Shown: positions 16,733-25,983, counted from the stretch's first letter. The stretch is 64,000 nt of DNA from Streptomyces lichenis (GCF_023218175.1 NZ_JALPTH010000035.1:1-64000); one strand, 5' to 3'. Made by a program: numbers and translations. The notes: generated by a model not told the origin, from the letters alone.

Positions 16733-17275
16733 ATGTCGCTGCCGCACGCCATCCTCACCGCCCTGTTGGAGAAGCCCTCGTCCGGGCTGGAGCTGACCCG
16801 CCGCTTCGACCGGTCGATCGGTTACTTCTGGTCCGCCACCCATCAGCAGATCTACCGGGAGCTGGGGAAGCTGGAGGAGGCCGGGCAGATCCGGGCGCTG
16901 CGGTCCGCGGAGCCGGCCAGGGGCGGGAAGAAGGAGTACGAGGTGCTGCCGGCCGGCCGGGCCGAGCTGGCGGAGTGGGTGGGCCGCAGCGAGGAGCCCA
17001 AGCCGATCCGGGACGCGCTGCTGCTGCGGCTGCGGGCCGCGGCGGTGGCGGGCCCGGACGCGGTCGCCGGGATCGAGAAGGAGCTGGGCCGCCATCTGGC
17101 CCTGCACGAGGCGCAGCTGGCCGAGTACCTGGACATGGAGCGGCGCCAGTTCGGCCCGGACCAGGACAGCGAGGCGGACCGCCTGCGCTATCTGGTGCTG
17201 CGCGGCGGGATCGAGCTGGAGCGGTTCTGGACCGGCTGGCTGACGGAGGCACTGGCGACGCTGCGGACCCGTTGA
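16733..17275 (+). CDS. PadR-family transcriptional regulator
   Basis: The 180-residue protein has an N-terminal winged helix (SLPHAILTALLEKPSSGLELTRRF, then ATHQQIYRELGKLEEAG and a wing GGKKEYEVLPAGRAEL) and a C-terminal alpha-helical dimerisation region, as in the longer Vir/PadR proteins. It starts 29 bases after the FadH-like gene and probably binds the palindrome at 14605-14624. Confidence 0.9.
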   Translation: MSLPHAILTALLEKPSSGLELTRRFDRSIGYFWSATHQQIYRELGKLEEAGQIRALRSAEPARGGKKEYEVLPAGRAELAEWVGRSEEPKPIRDALLLRLRAAAVAGPDAVAGIEKELGRHLALHEAQLAEYLDMERRQFGPDQDSEADRLRYLVLRGGIELERFWTGWLTEALATLRTR

Positions 17276-17352
17276 GCCGCGTGGGTGACGGACGGGGACC
17301 TGGGCCGGTGGCGGTCCTCCCGAGGGCGAAGCCCCATGGGCCGGTGGCCCGC

Positions 17353-17397
17353 CCTACCGGTGCGGGGCCCCGTGGGCTGGGGTCCCGCACCGGTAGG
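17353..17397. terminator. Strong bidirectional terminator
   Basis: CCTACCGGTGCGGG pairs perfectly with CCCGCACCGGTAGG around a GC-rich loop. The hairpin lies between the convergent PadR and alcohol dehydrogenase genes. Confidence 0.85.
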
Positions 17398-17418
17398 TCG
17401 TAAGGCCGGAGGGGTGGG

Positions 17419-18609
17419 TCAGGGGCGCATGACGATCTTGACGGCGCCGTCCGCCGTCTCCTGGAAGGTCTTGTACGCCTCGGCGCCCTCGGCGAGGGGG
17501 ACGTGGTGCGTGGCGAAGCCGTCGACGCCGAGGGGGTCCTCGTCCACCAGGAGCGGCAGGATGTCGTCCACCCAGCGGCGGACGTTGGCCTGGCCCATGC
17601 GGAGTTGGACCTGCTTGTCGAAGAGGGTGAGCAGGGGCAGCGGGTCGGCGGCCCCGCCGTAGACGCCGGAGAGCGAGATGGTGCCGCCGCGGCGGACCAG
17701 TTCGATGGCGAGCAGCAGGGCGGCGAGCCGGTCGGTGCCGGCCTTCTGGAAGAGCTTGGCCGCCCAGGCCTGCGGCAGCAGTCCGGCCGCCTGCTGGCCG
17801 AGGCGGGCGGCGGGGCTGCCGTGCGCCTCGGTGCCCACGGCGTCGATGACCGCGTCCGGCCCGCGTCCGCCGGTGCGGTCGCGGATGGCCTCGATGAGCT
17901 CCTCCTGCTTGTCGAAGCCGTTCAGGTCGAAGGTGTCCACCCCGCGCCCCCGGGCCCGCAGCAGCCGCTCGGGCACCAGGTCGACCCCGAAGACCTTCTC
18001 GGCACCTTGGTGCAGGGCGACCCGGCAGGCCATGTCGCCGATCGGGCCGAGGCCCAGTACGGCGACGGTGCCGCCGGGCGGGATCGCGGCGTACTGGACG
18101 GCCTGCCAGGCGGTGGGCAGCACGTCGGAGAGGTAGAGGAAGCGGTCGTCGGCCGGGCCCTCGGGGACCTTGATGGGGCCGAACTGGGCCTGCGGGACGC
18201 GCAGGTACTCGGCCTGGCCGCCCGGGACCGCCCCGTACAGCCGGGAGTAGCCGAACAGCGCGGCGCCCATCCCCTCGTCGCGCACCTGGGTGGTCTCGCA
18301 CTGGGTGGGCAGCCCCGAGGAGCACATCCAGCAGTGCCCGCAGGCGATCTGGAAGGGCACCACCACCCGGTCGCCCACCTTGAGGTCCCCCGCCTCCGGG
18401 CCGACCTCCTCCACGATGCCCATCGGCTCGTGGCCGAGGACGTCGCCCGGGGTCATGAACGGGCCGAACACCTCGTACAGGTGCAGATCCGATCCGCACA
18501 GCCCGGTCGAGGTCACCCGGATGACCGCGTCCGTGGGCTGCTCGATCCGCGGGTCGGGCACGGTCTCCACCCGTACGTCCCTCTTGCCCTGCCAGGTCAC
18601 GGCCCTCAT
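17419..18609 (-). CDS. Zinc-dependent alcohol dehydrogenase
   Basis: The 396-residue medium-chain dehydrogenase has catalytic-zinc residues in TGLCGSDLHLYE and GHEPMG, the structural-zinc loop ACGHCWMCSSGLPTQC, and the Rossmann motif VAVLGLGPIGDMA. It resembles the glutathione-independent formaldehyde/threonine-dehydrogenase-like group, which has a long insertion after the Rossmann fold. The ATG at 18609 has AAGGGA upstream. It diverges from the GntR gene, which may regulate it. Substrate not determinable. Confidence 0.88.
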   Translation of the reverse strand: MRAVTWQGKRDVRVETVPDPRIEQPTDAVIRVTSTGLCGSDLHLYEVFGPFMTPGDVLGHEPMGIVEEVGPEAGDLKVGDRVVVPFQIACGHCWMCSSGLPTQCETTQVRDEGMGAALFGYSRLYGAVPGGQAEYLRVPQAQFGPIKVPEGPADDRFLYLSDVLPTAWQAVQYAAIPPGGTVAVLGLGPIGDMACRVALHQGAEKVFGVDLVPERLLRARGRGVDTFDLNGFDKQEELIEAIRDRTGGRGPDAVIDAVGTEAHGSPAARLGQQAAGLLPQAWAAKLFQKAGTDRLAALLLAIELVRRGGTISLSGVYGGAADPLPLLTLFDKQVQLRMGQANVRRWVDDILPLLVDEDPLGVDGFATHHVPLAEGAEAYKTFQETADGAVKIVMRP

Positions 18610-18748
18610 CGTCTTCGTCCCTTCGCCGGTTGCCCGCATCACGCGTGCGAGAGGCGACGAGTACCCAGGGCGGGGCCGGACGAACAACCGAAGCGCGGTA
18701 CGCCGGGCGGGCGTTTCGGCCAGAATCGCCGGACCCCTCTTCCCTAGA

Positions 18749-18827
18749 GGTTTAGACCAATGGTAGGAACGGGTCACCCACACGGCAGGCTCGGCTACGC
18801 TGAGCTAAGGACATTGAGGGTTGAACC
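18749..18827. promoter_or_regulatory. Two operator-like repeats in front of GntR gene
   Basis: GGTTTAGACC (18749-18758) and GGTTGAACC (18819-18827) share the half-site GGTT/(A)ACC, and both are followed by AATGG. The second covers the ribosome-binding region of the GntR gene. GntR/HutC proteins bind sites of this kind, so autoregulation is likely. Confidence 0.5.
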
Positions 18828-18828
18828 A

Positions 18829-19602
18829 ATGGCTGAGTCCCGCGTCTCCACGCCGCTTCCGCTCTATCTCCGGGTCGCCGCCTCGCTTCGGGACGACCTG
18901 GCCCACCGGCGGATAACCCCGGGGGCCCGGCTGCCGTCGGAGCGCTCGCTGGCGAACCGCTTCCGGGTGAACCGGCAGACCGTGCGCAGCGCACTGCAAC
19001 TGCTGCGGCAGGAGGGCCTGGTGGCCACCGAGCGGCGGGGCACCTTCGCCGCCGCGGGACCGGCGGACCCCTCCGGCGGCCGGGTGCTCGTACCGGCGGG
19101 GGCCGGGATCACCGGACCGGCCGGGACGGCGGACTTCCCGTGCGGACCGGTCACCGCGTCGCTGGACGCGGTGACCGGGATCTGCTGGGAGCCGGTGCCG
19201 GCCGGGCCCGCCGGACGGCTGGGGCTGGCGGCCGGCGAGCCGTCGCTGGTGCACCGCTACCGGGTGCCGGGCCCCCGGGGCGCGGTCCTCCAGGAGGCGC
19301 TGACCCGCTTCTCCCGCCATGCGCTGGCCGAGGTGCCCGAGCTGGCCCGGCTGCGGCGGACGGCGGACCGCCCCGCCGATCCGGACCTGCGTCCGCTGTA
19401 CCGGTGGATGCGGCGGGCCGGGCTGCGGCTGACCCGGCGGGAGTCGATCGGGGTGGACACCGGCATCCGCACCGGTATCGGCGCCGGTGCCTTCCTTTCG
19501 GTCCACCGGGAGGTACGCGACCAGCACGGCCATGTGCTGGAGCTGACCGATCTCCGGTTCGCGCCGGACCACGCGGGCCTGACCTACGAGTTCACCGGCT
19601 GA
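18829..19602 (+). CDS. GntR/HutC-family regulator
   Basis: The 257-residue protein has an N-terminal winged helix (PLYLRVAASLRDDLAHRRITPG, LPSERSLANRFRVNRQTVRSAL, VATERRGTFA) and a C-terminal UTRA-type ligand domain that ends with the usual LTDLRFAPDHAGLTYEF strand. The ATG at 18829 has GAGGG eight bases upstream. Neighbours are a divergent alcohol dehydrogenase and a convergent amino-acid permease. The effector is unknown. Confidence 0.9.
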   Translation: MAESRVSTPLPLYLRVAASLRDDLAHRRITPGARLPSERSLANRFRVNRQTVRSALQLLRQEGLVATERRGTFAAAGPADPSGGRVLVPAGAGITGPAGTADFPCGPVTASLDAVTGICWEPVPAGPAGRLGLAAGEPSLVHRYRVPGPRGAVLQEALTRFSRHALAEVPELARLRRTADRPADPDLRPLYRWMRRAGLRLTRRESIGVDTGIRTGIGAGAFLSVHREVRDQHGHVLELTDLRFAPDHAGLTYEFTG

Positions 19603-19627
19603 GCCGCCCCCGGGACCCGGGGGCGGC
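19603..19627. terminator. Convergent-gene terminator
   Basis: GCCGCCCCCGG and CCGGGGGCGGC form a perfect 11-bp stem with a 3-base loop immediately after the GntR stop and before the permease stop. Confidence 0.85.
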
Positions 19628-19632
19628 GGGGG

Positions 19633-21165
19633 TCAGACGATGCCCTCGGATATCTCCGCCTGCTCCCGGGCGGAGCCGTACGCGGTGGCGGTGGGCACGC
19701 CGTAGGAGCGGCGGGCCACGTACCACCAGACACTGGCCAGGACCAGGACGACGGCCAGCGCGATCACCGCGTAGTTCATCGAGTCCACGGTGACCGGTGA
19801 CTTCTGCGGCAGGCAGAACAGCACGGTGACGAAGGCGACCCAGACCACCGCGATCCAGCCGATCGGCTTGCTCCAGCGGCCCAGGTGCCAGGGGCCGCGC
19901 TGGAAGCGGTCGCCGGCGCGCAGCCGCAGGTAGATGGGGATGGCGTAGGCGGGGGTGATCCCGATGACGTTGATCGCGGTGACCGCGCCGTAGGCGGTGG
20001 CGGACCAGAGCGAGGGCAGGGCGAGCAGCGCGGGCACGGCGACCGAGAGCCAGACGGCGGCGACCGGGGTCTGGGTGCGGCTGCTGACCTTGCGCCAGAC
20101 CTTGGAGCCGGGCAGGGCGTTGTCGCGGCTGAAGGCGAAGACCATCCGGCTGGCGGCGGCCGTCTCGGCGTTGCCGCAGAACAACTGGGCGACGATGACG
20201 ACCAGCAGCAGGGCGCTGGCGGAGCCGTCGCCGAGCGCGTCGATGAGGATCTGGGCGGGCGGCACCCCGGTGGCGCTGTTCTGGGTGCCGGCGTAGTCCT
20301 GGATGGCGAAGGTCAGTCCGGCGAGCAGGGCGAAGCCGGCGATCCAGGAGACCCAGATGGCGCGGACGATGCCCTTGGCGGCCGCCACCGAGGCGTTGGA
20401 AGTCTCCTCGGAGAGGTGGGCGGAGGCGTCGTAGCCGCAGAAGGTGTACTGGGCCAGCAGCAGGCCGACGGCGGCCACGTAGAACGGGTTGGCCCAGCCG
20501 GTGTCGTTGACGAACTCGGTGAAGACGAAGCTCGCCGACTGGTGGTGGTCGGGGACGACGGCGAGCGCGCCGACGATCACGGCGACACCGGCCAGGTGCC
20601 ACCAGACGCTGATCGAGTTGAGCAGGCTGACCAGCCGGACGCCGAAGAGGTTCAGCACGGCGTGCACCAGCAGGATGATCAGGAAGATCACGAACGTGGA
20701 GCCGGGGGTCGGTTCGAAGCCGAAGCGCAGGTTGAGGAAGGCGCCGGTGAACAGGGCGGCGCCGTAGTCGATGCCGGCGATGGCGCCGAGCAGCCCGAGC
20801 AGGTTGAGCCAGCCGGTGTACCAGCCCCAGCGGCGGCCGCCGAGCTTGTCCGCCATGTAGTACAGCGCGCCGGAGGTCGGGTAGGCGCTGGTCACCTCGG
20901 CCAGGGCCAGGCCGATGAAGAGCACGAACAGGCCGACGCCGGCCCAGCCCCACATCATGGTGGCCGGGCCGCCGGTGCTCAGGCCGAAGCCGTAGAGGGT
21001 CATGCAGCCGGACAGGATGGAGATGACCGAGAAGCTGATGGCGAAGTTGCCGAACCCGCCCATGCGGCGGGCGAGCACCGGCTGGTAGCCGAGCTCTCGG
21101 AGCCGCTGCTCCTCGTCCATGGGCGGAGCCTGGGGCTCCGGCCGGGCCGCCTGGATGCGGGACAT
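19633..21165 (-). CDS. APC-superfamily amino acid permease
   Basis: The 510-residue, twelve-helix permease begins with a short cytoplasmic segment (DEEQRLRELGYQPVLARRMGGFGNFAISFSVIS) that is characteristic of the GABA/BAT1-type subfamily. TM1 and TM6 carry the conserved substrate-site glycines (SILSGCMTLYG; YTFCGYDASAHLSEET). The ATG at 21165 has GGAGGT six bases upstream. The likely substrate is an amino acid, GABA or a polyamine. Confidence 0.88.
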   Translation of the reverse strand: MSRIQAARPEPQAPPMDEEQRLRELGYQPVLARRMGGFGNFAISFSVISILSGCMTLYGFGLSTGGPATMMWGWAGVGLFVLFIGLALAEVTSAYPTSGALYYMADKLGGRRWGWYTGWLNLLGLLGAIAGIDYGAALFTGAFLNLRFGFEPTPGSTFVIFLIILLVHAVLNLFGVRLVSLLNSISVWWHLAGVAVIVGALAVVPDHHQSASFVFTEFVNDTGWANPFYVAAVGLLLAQYTFCGYDASAHLSEETSNASVAAAKGIVRAIWVSWIAGFALLAGLTFAIQDYAGTQNSATGVPPAQILIDALGDGSASALLLVVIVAQLFCGNAETAAASRMVFAFSRDNALPGSKVWRKVSSRTQTPVAAVWLSVAVPALLALPSLWSATAYGAVTAINVIGITPAYAIPIYLRLRAGDRFQRGPWHLGRWSKPIGWIAVVWVAFVTVLFCLPQKSPVTVDSMNYAVIALAVVLVLASVWWYVARRSYGVPTATAYGSAREQAEISEGIV

Positions 21166-21250
21166 GGCGCTACCTCCGGGGGTGGTGAGGACGTACGGGG
21201 ACGGGGGGATGTACGAGGACGGGTGCGGGTGCAGGTGGACGGGCGGGGCG

Positions 21251-22246
21251 TCAGCCGTCGCGGGCCGCCGACAGGCAGCGGACGCGGGCCCGGGTGAACA
21301 GCTCCTCGGCCGCCGCCCGGTCGTCCGGCTCCCGGGTGCGGTACATCCAGGGCTGGGGGGTGTAGTACGGGCCGATGGCCTGGAAGACGGGCCCGGCGGC
21401 GGCGAACCGCAGCGCGCCCCACAGGGCGTGGGCCAGATGGTTGAGGTCGGTGAGCGAGCGGGCGGACGGGTCGGCGTACTGGAACCACGCGAGCAGGGCC
21501 CGTTCGGCGTCGCGGGCCGCGTCCTCGGCCACCCAGTGCAGGTCGAGGGCGCGTTCCTGGCCGCGTTCGCGGCGGTAGCGCTCGACCCGGGTGTAGAGCG
21601 GCAGGGCGTGCAGCGGGGAGCCGGCCGGGGCCGAACCGGCGGCCCACTGGACGAAGTTGACGGCCTCGGAGAGCGCACCGCGCGAGCCCCGGCGGCGGGA
21701 GTGCAGGAACTGCAGCATCCGGTGGTAGGCCTCGCGGTTGTAGGCGTCGCGCTTGTCGGCCTCGGCGAGCAGCCCCCAGGGCCCGGGCGGCAGCATCGGC
21801 CCGGGCGGGCGGACCCGGTGCTCGGCCATCGCCTGGTCCTCGTCCAGGACGGAGAGCGCCAGCAAGCAGATCCAGGGCACCGGGTCGTCGGGGGCGGTGT
21901 GCGTGGCGGTACCGCAGGCCTGCCAGGCGGCCTGCCACAACTCCTGGGTGCGCGGGTGGCGTTCGCGGTGGGCGCGGACCGCGCGCTCGACGGACACGCG
22001 GGCCTGCATCACCTGGGCGGCGGTGCTGCCGGGCTGCTCGGTCCGCCAGACCTCGACCAGGTCGGAGCCCGCGGCCACGGCGGCCAGCACCTGGGTGCGC
22101 TGGGTCCACGCCGGCCAGTCGGTGGTGGCGGCGAGCAGCTGGGCCATCGACAGCCAGCGTCCGGCCCGGAGGTCCTGCACGGTCGCGCGCAGGGGGCCGT
22201 CATGACCGGCCGGATGGTAGACCGGCCGGAAGTCGGGGCCGGGCAT
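21251..22246 (-). CDS. Conserved hypothetical alpha-helical protein
   Basis: The product is about 331 residues, rich in Trp, His and Arg, and predicted to be mostly helical with TPR-like spacing (AWQACGTATHTAPDDPVPWICLLALSVL; AYNREAYHRMLQFLHSRRRG). No catalytic motif is recognised. Start choice is uncertain: the ATG at 22246 and the GTG at 22249 are adjacent, with GGGAACGGA just upstream. It lies about 85 bases upstream of the permease gene on the same strand and may be co-transcribed with it. I do not recognise a function. Confidence 0.7.
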   Translation of the reverse strand: MPGPDFRPVYHPAGHDGPLRATVQDLRAGRWLSMAQLLAATTDWPAWTQRTQVLAAVAAGSDLVEVWRTEQPGSTAAQVMQARVSVERAVRAHRERHPRTQELWQAAWQACGTATHTAPDDPVPWICLLALSVLDEDQAMAEHRVRPPGPMLPPGPWGLLAEADKRDAYNREAYHRMLQFLHSRRRGSRGALSEAVNFVQWAAGSAPAGSPLHALPLYTRVERYRRERGQERALDLHWVAEDAARDAERALLAWFQYADPSARSLTDLNHLAHALWGALRFAAAGPVFQAIGPYYTPQPWMYRTREPDDRAAAEELFTRARVRCLSAARDG

Positions 22247-22699
22247 CACTCCGTTCCCGTCGGCGGGCAGGCGGATCTCGGTGCGCTGGTCATGGTTCCT
22301 CGTGCGGGGCGTACAGGCGTGCGGGCGGGGGGTGTGCCGTGCTGCGGTCGGCGCTCGCGCGAGGCGGCAGGCGTCCGGAACGGACCGCCGGCTACCGGCC
22401 GTTGATCGGCGATCACTATAGGGCCGATCGATGGCGCGTTGTGCACTTCCGTTCGACAATTGCCGACATTCGTGCGCGGATTTGAGCGGACACGGCCTGT
22501 CGGCTTGCCCGGGCCACCCGGTGAACGGTACGGGCGGATGAACTTCGGATGATCTTCCGTACCGTGGGTGGCACTTGACGGAGGCTCCGGTCTGGACCAC
22601 TCTTCGAGCGACGATCATGGCCGGAGCGCGGCGGCCGATCATGGCCGCAGTGCGGCCGGCGACCACGGCCGGAGGACCGGCGGGCGGGACGGGAGAGCG
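22247..22699. other. Divergent intergenic region upstream of the glycerol-type operon
   Basis: No gene is supported here. Around 22400-22440 there is a 7-bp inverted repeat GATCGGC/GCCGATC flanking ACTATAG, whose reverse reads TATAGT and could be a -10 for the leftward gene. Between 22600 and 22680 an approximately 24-bp unit containing GATCATGGCCG is repeated three times in the leader of the kinase gene. Confidence 0.5.
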
Positions 22700-24160
22700 A
22701 TGACGACGGGTCCGGTACTGGCCGTCGACCAGGGCACCTCGGGCACGAAGGCCCTGGTGGTCTGCCCGGAGCGCGGGGTGATCGGCTCCGGCTTCGCTCC
22801 GGTGCGGCCCCGCCATCTGCCGGGCGGGCGGGTCGAGGTGGATCCGCGCGAGCTGCTGGACTCGGTGCTGGCGGCCGGACGGGCCGCGCTGGCCGGGGCC
22901 GGGGGGCCGGTGGCCGCCGTGGGGCTGGCCAACCAGGGCGAGACGGTGCTCGCCTGGGACCCGGCGACCGGTGAGCCGCTGACCGACGCGATCGTCTGGC
23001 AGGACCGGCGCGCCGAGGAGGTGTGCGCCGCGCTGGCTCCGAGGGCCGAGGAGCTGCGTGCGCTGACCGGGCTGCCGCTGGACCCCTACTTCGCCGCGCC
23101 CAAGATGACCTGGATCCGCCGGCATCTCACCCGCGAGGGCGTGGTGACCACCAGCGACGCCTGGCTGGTCCACCGGCTCACCGGGGCCTTCGTCACCGAC
23201 GCGGCCACCGCCGGGCGCACCCAGCTGCTCGATCTGGACACCGCCGCCTGGTCCTCGGCCGCCCTGGACGCCTTCGGACTGGCCGGTGAGCGGCTGCCCG
23301 AGGTGGTGGACGGCGCCGGGGCGTTCGGCTACACCGGGGCGTTCGGCGCCGAGGTGCCGCTGACCGGGCTGGTCGTCGACCAGCAGGCGGCGCTGCTCGC
23401 CCATGGGGCGCACCGCTCCGGCGAGGCCAAGTGCACCTACGGTACGGGGGCGTTCCTGCTGGCCCACACCGGCTCCACGCCCCTGCGCGGGGACTCGGGG
23501 CTGGTCTCCTGTGTGGCCTGGCGGCTGGCCGGCCGGACCCGCTACTGCCTGGACGGCCAGGTGTACACGGCCGCCTCGGCGGTGCGCTGGCTCACCGATC
23601 TGGGCGTGCTCTCCGGGGCGGCGGAGCTGGACGCGGTGGGCGGGGCGGTGCCGGACGCCGGCGGGGTGGTGTTCGTCCCCGCGCTGGCCGGGCTGGCGGC
23701 GCCCTGGTGGCGGGGCGAGGCCCGCGGCTCGCTCACCGGACTGGGCCTGGACACCGGCGCCGGGCATCTGGTGCGGGCGCTGTGCGAGGGGATCGCCGCG
23801 CAGGTGGTGGAGCTGGTCGCGGCGGCCGCCGCCGATCTGGGCGCCCCGCCGGCCGCGCTGCGGGTGGACGGCGGGCTGACCCGCTCGGCGCTGCTGATGC
23901 AGACCCAGGCCGATCTGCTGCAACTCCCGGTGGAGGTCGCCGCGTTGCCGGACGCGACCGCGCTGGGGGTCGCCGCGCTGGCCCGGATGGGCCTGGACCC
24001 GGGGCTGACCCTGAAGGAGGCGGTCCCCGGGGCCGCCCCCTCGGCCGTCTACGAGCCGCGCATCGGCGCCGCCGAGGCGGCCGAGCGGATGGCCGCCTTC
24101 CGCGCCGCCGTCGCCGCACTGCCCGACACCCCGGCGGCCCCCTCCCCCACCGCGCCATGA
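22700..24160 (+). CDS. FGGY-family kinase, glycerol kinase-like
   Basis: The 486-residue kinase shows glycerol-kinase landmarks: phosphate-1 loop DQGTSGTKALV near the start, ANQGETVLAWDPATGEPLTD, IVWQDRR, LTGLPLDPYFAAPKMTW and CTYGTGAFLLAHTG. The ATG at 22700 has GGGAG five bases upstream; a longer in-frame start at 22568 would add a repeat-derived DHGRSAA stretch. It is followed with an ATGA overlap by a GlpA-like dehydrogenase, so the pair phosphorylates and then oxidises a polyol, most simply glycerol. It could be a paralogue with another polyol substrate. Confidence 0.88.
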   Translation: MTTGPVLAVDQGTSGTKALVVCPERGVIGSGFAPVRPRHLPGGRVEVDPRELLDSVLAAGRAALAGAGGPVAAVGLANQGETVLAWDPATGEPLTDAIVWQDRRAEEVCAALAPRAEELRALTGLPLDPYFAAPKMTWIRRHLTREGVVTTSDAWLVHRLTGAFVTDAATAGRTQLLDLDTAAWSSAALDAFGLAGERLPEVVDGAGAFGYTGAFGAEVPLTGLVVDQQAALLAHGAHRSGEAKCTYGTGAFLLAHTGSTPLRGDSGLVSCVAWRLAGRTRYCLDGQVYTAASAVRWLTDLGVLSGAAELDAVGGAVPDAGGVVFVPALAGLAAPWWRGEARGSLTGLGLDTGAGHLVRALCEGIAAQVVELVAAAAADLGAPPAALRVDGGLTRSALLMQTQADLLQLPVEVAALPDATALGVAALARMGLDPGLTLKEAVPGAAPSAVYEPRIGAAEAAERMAAFRAAVAALPDTPAAPSPTAP

Positions 24161-25983
24161 CCTCCGGGGAAGAGCGCGGGGCCGGGATCGCCGGTGAGGG
24201 GGGCCGGGCCGGGGTCGCGGGGGACGGATACCGGGCCGGGGTCGCGGAGGATGGGCGCCGGGCCGGGGTCGCGGGTGAAGGGCATAGCCCCCGGGTGGCT
24301 GATGAGGGGTGCCCTCCTAGCGCCGCCGGGGACGGCCGCCGGGCTGCGGCCCTCAACGAAGGGCACCGCCTCGGGGCCGCCGAAGACGACCGCCGGGACG
24401 GGCCCCCAGGCCAAGGGCACCGTTCAGGGGTGGCCGGTGAGGGGCGCCGGTCTGGCGTCGGCGGGGAAGGGCGCCGGCCTGGGAGCCCCGGCGACGGGCA
24501 CCGCCCAGGGACAGCCGAGGTAGGGCACCGTCCTGGGGGCGTGACCCGGCGGGGTTCGCTTCCGGCCGCCGGGGTGGACGGTGGTGGCGGAGAGCCGTAT
24601 GACGTGGTCGTGGTGGGCGCCGGGGTGGTGGGCGCGGCCATCGCCCGCGAGCTGGCCCGCCACCCGCTCCGTATCGCCGTGCTGGACGCGGCCGAGGACG
24701 TCGGTGAAGGCTCCTCCAAGGCCAACACCGCGATTCTGCACACCGGTTTCGACGCGGTGCCGGGCACCCTGGAGGCCCGGCTGGTACGCGAGGGGCACCG
24801 GCTGCTCACGGCGTACGCGGCCGAGACCGGCATCCCCGTCGAACCGGTCGGCGCGCTGCTGGTCGCCTGGGACGGCACCCAGCTGGCCGCGCTGCCCGCA
24901 CTGGCGGCCAAGGCCGAGGCCAACGGCCACCGCACCACCCGGCTCATCGACGCCGACGAGCTGTACACCCGCGAACCGCATCTGGGACCGGGTGCCCTGG
25001 GGGCGCTGGAGGTCCCCGGGGAGAGCCTGATCTGCCCCTGGACCACCGTGCTCGCCTACGCCGTCCAGGCCGTACGCGCCGGCGTGGACCTGCATCTGAA
25101 CTGCCGGCTGGAGGGTGTCACGGAGGACGTCTCCGGAACCGGTACGGTCCATGAACTGCTCAGCAGCCGTGGCCGGTTGCGGACCCGGTATCTGGTGAAC
25201 GCGGCCGGGCTGTACACCGACGAGGTGGACCGGCTCCTCGGCTACCGGGACTTCACGGTCACCCCCCGACGCGGCCAGTTGCTGGTCTTCGACGCCTTCG
25301 CCCGCTCGCTGGTGCGGCACATCCTGCTGCCGGTGCCCACCGCGCTGGGCAAGGGGGTGCTGGTCGCACCGACCGTGCACGGCAAGGTGCTGCTCGGCCC
25401 GACCGCCGAGGACCTGGACCCGTCCGAGAAGACGGCGACCGGGTCGACGCAGGAAGGCACGGCCCGGCTGCGCGAGCAGGGTGCGCGCATCCTGCCGGAG
25501 CTGGTGGCCGAGGAGGTCACCGCCGTCTACGCGGGGCTCCGCGCGGCCACCGGGCAGGAGGACTACCGGATCACCGCCCACCCGGGGCGGCGCTGTGTCA
25601 CGGTGGGCGGGATCCGCTCCACCGGGCTGACCGCCTCCCTGGCGATCGCCCGCCATGTGGCCGGGCTGCTGGCGGACACCGGGCTGGACCTGGATCCGGG
25701 CGCGGTGCGGCCGCTGCCGCCGGTGCGGATGCCCAACCTCGGTGAGGCCTTCCCCAGGCCGTACGCGGACGCTCGACTGATCGCCGCGGACCCGGCGTAC
25801 GGGACGGTGGTCTGCCACTGCGAACGGGTGACCCTCGGCGAGATCCGCGACGCGCTCGCCTCCGAACTGCCGCCCGTCTCACCGGGCGGGCTGCTCCGGC
25901 GCACCCGGGCGCTCGCCGGCCGCTGCCAGGGCTTCGCCTGCGGGGCGGCCGTCCGGGCGCTGCTGGAAGGGGCGGCCCGGTGA
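24157..25983 (+). CDS. GlpA-like FAD glycerol-3-phosphate dehydrogenase with 2Fe-2S domain and repetitive N-terminus
   Basis: From residue about 148 this is a normal DAO-fold flavoprotein (YDVVVVGAGVVGAAIAREL, EGSSKANTAILHTGFDA) with a C-terminal BFD-like 2Fe-2S domain (VCHCERVTLGEIRDAL ... CQGFACG), the arrangement of anaerobic GlpA. The first 147 residues are an odd Gly/Arg-rich extension of 9-10-residue units such as GRRAGVAGEG. The ATG at 24157 overlaps the kinase stop (ATGA), so the extension appears to be translated. Family enzymes begin at the FAD motif. Its stop overlaps the next gene's start. Confidence 0.87.
   Translation: MTSGEERGAGIAGEGGRAGVAGDGYRAGVAEDGRRAGVAGEGHSPRVADEGCPPSAAGDGRRAAALNEGHRLGAAEDDRRDGPPGQGHRSGVAGEGRRSGVGGEGRRPGSPGDGHRPGTAEVGHRPGGVTRRGSLPAAGVDGGGGEPYDVVVVGAGVVGAAIARELARHPLRIAVLDAAEDVGEGSSKANTAILHTGFDAVPGTLEARLVREGHRLLTAYAAETGIPVEPVGALLVAWDGTQLAALPALAAKAEANGHRTTRLIDADELYTREPHLGPGALGALEVPGESLICPWTTVLAYAVQAVRAGVDLHLNCRLEGVTEDVSGTGTVHELLSSRGRLRTRYLVNAAGLYTDEVDRLLGYRDFTVTPRRGQLLVFDAFARSLVRHILLPVPTALGKGVLVAPTVHGKVLLGPTAEDLDPSEKTATGSTQEGTARLREQGARILPELVAEEVTAVYAGLRAATGQEDYRITAHPGRRCVTVGGIRSTGLTASLAIARHVAGLLADTGLDLDPGAVRPLPPVRMPNLGEAFPRPYADARLIAADPAYGTVVCHCERVTLGEIRDALASELPPVSPGGLLRRTRALAGRCQGFACGAAVRALLEGAAR
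24184..24555 (+). repeat. 27-30-bp minisatellite at start of GlpA-like gene
   Basis: Degenerate tandem units with the word GCCGGGCCGGGGTCGCGG are clear at 24200-24275. They decay into related units containing GGTGAGGGGCGCCGG and GACGGGCACCG up to about 24555. Frame is kept. Confidence 0.75.

Noticed and set aside
23431..24156. Start of the GlpA-like gene within the kinase gene
   Set aside because: This stretch is a shadow frame of the kinase domain. The coupled ATG at 24157 is the first sensible start.
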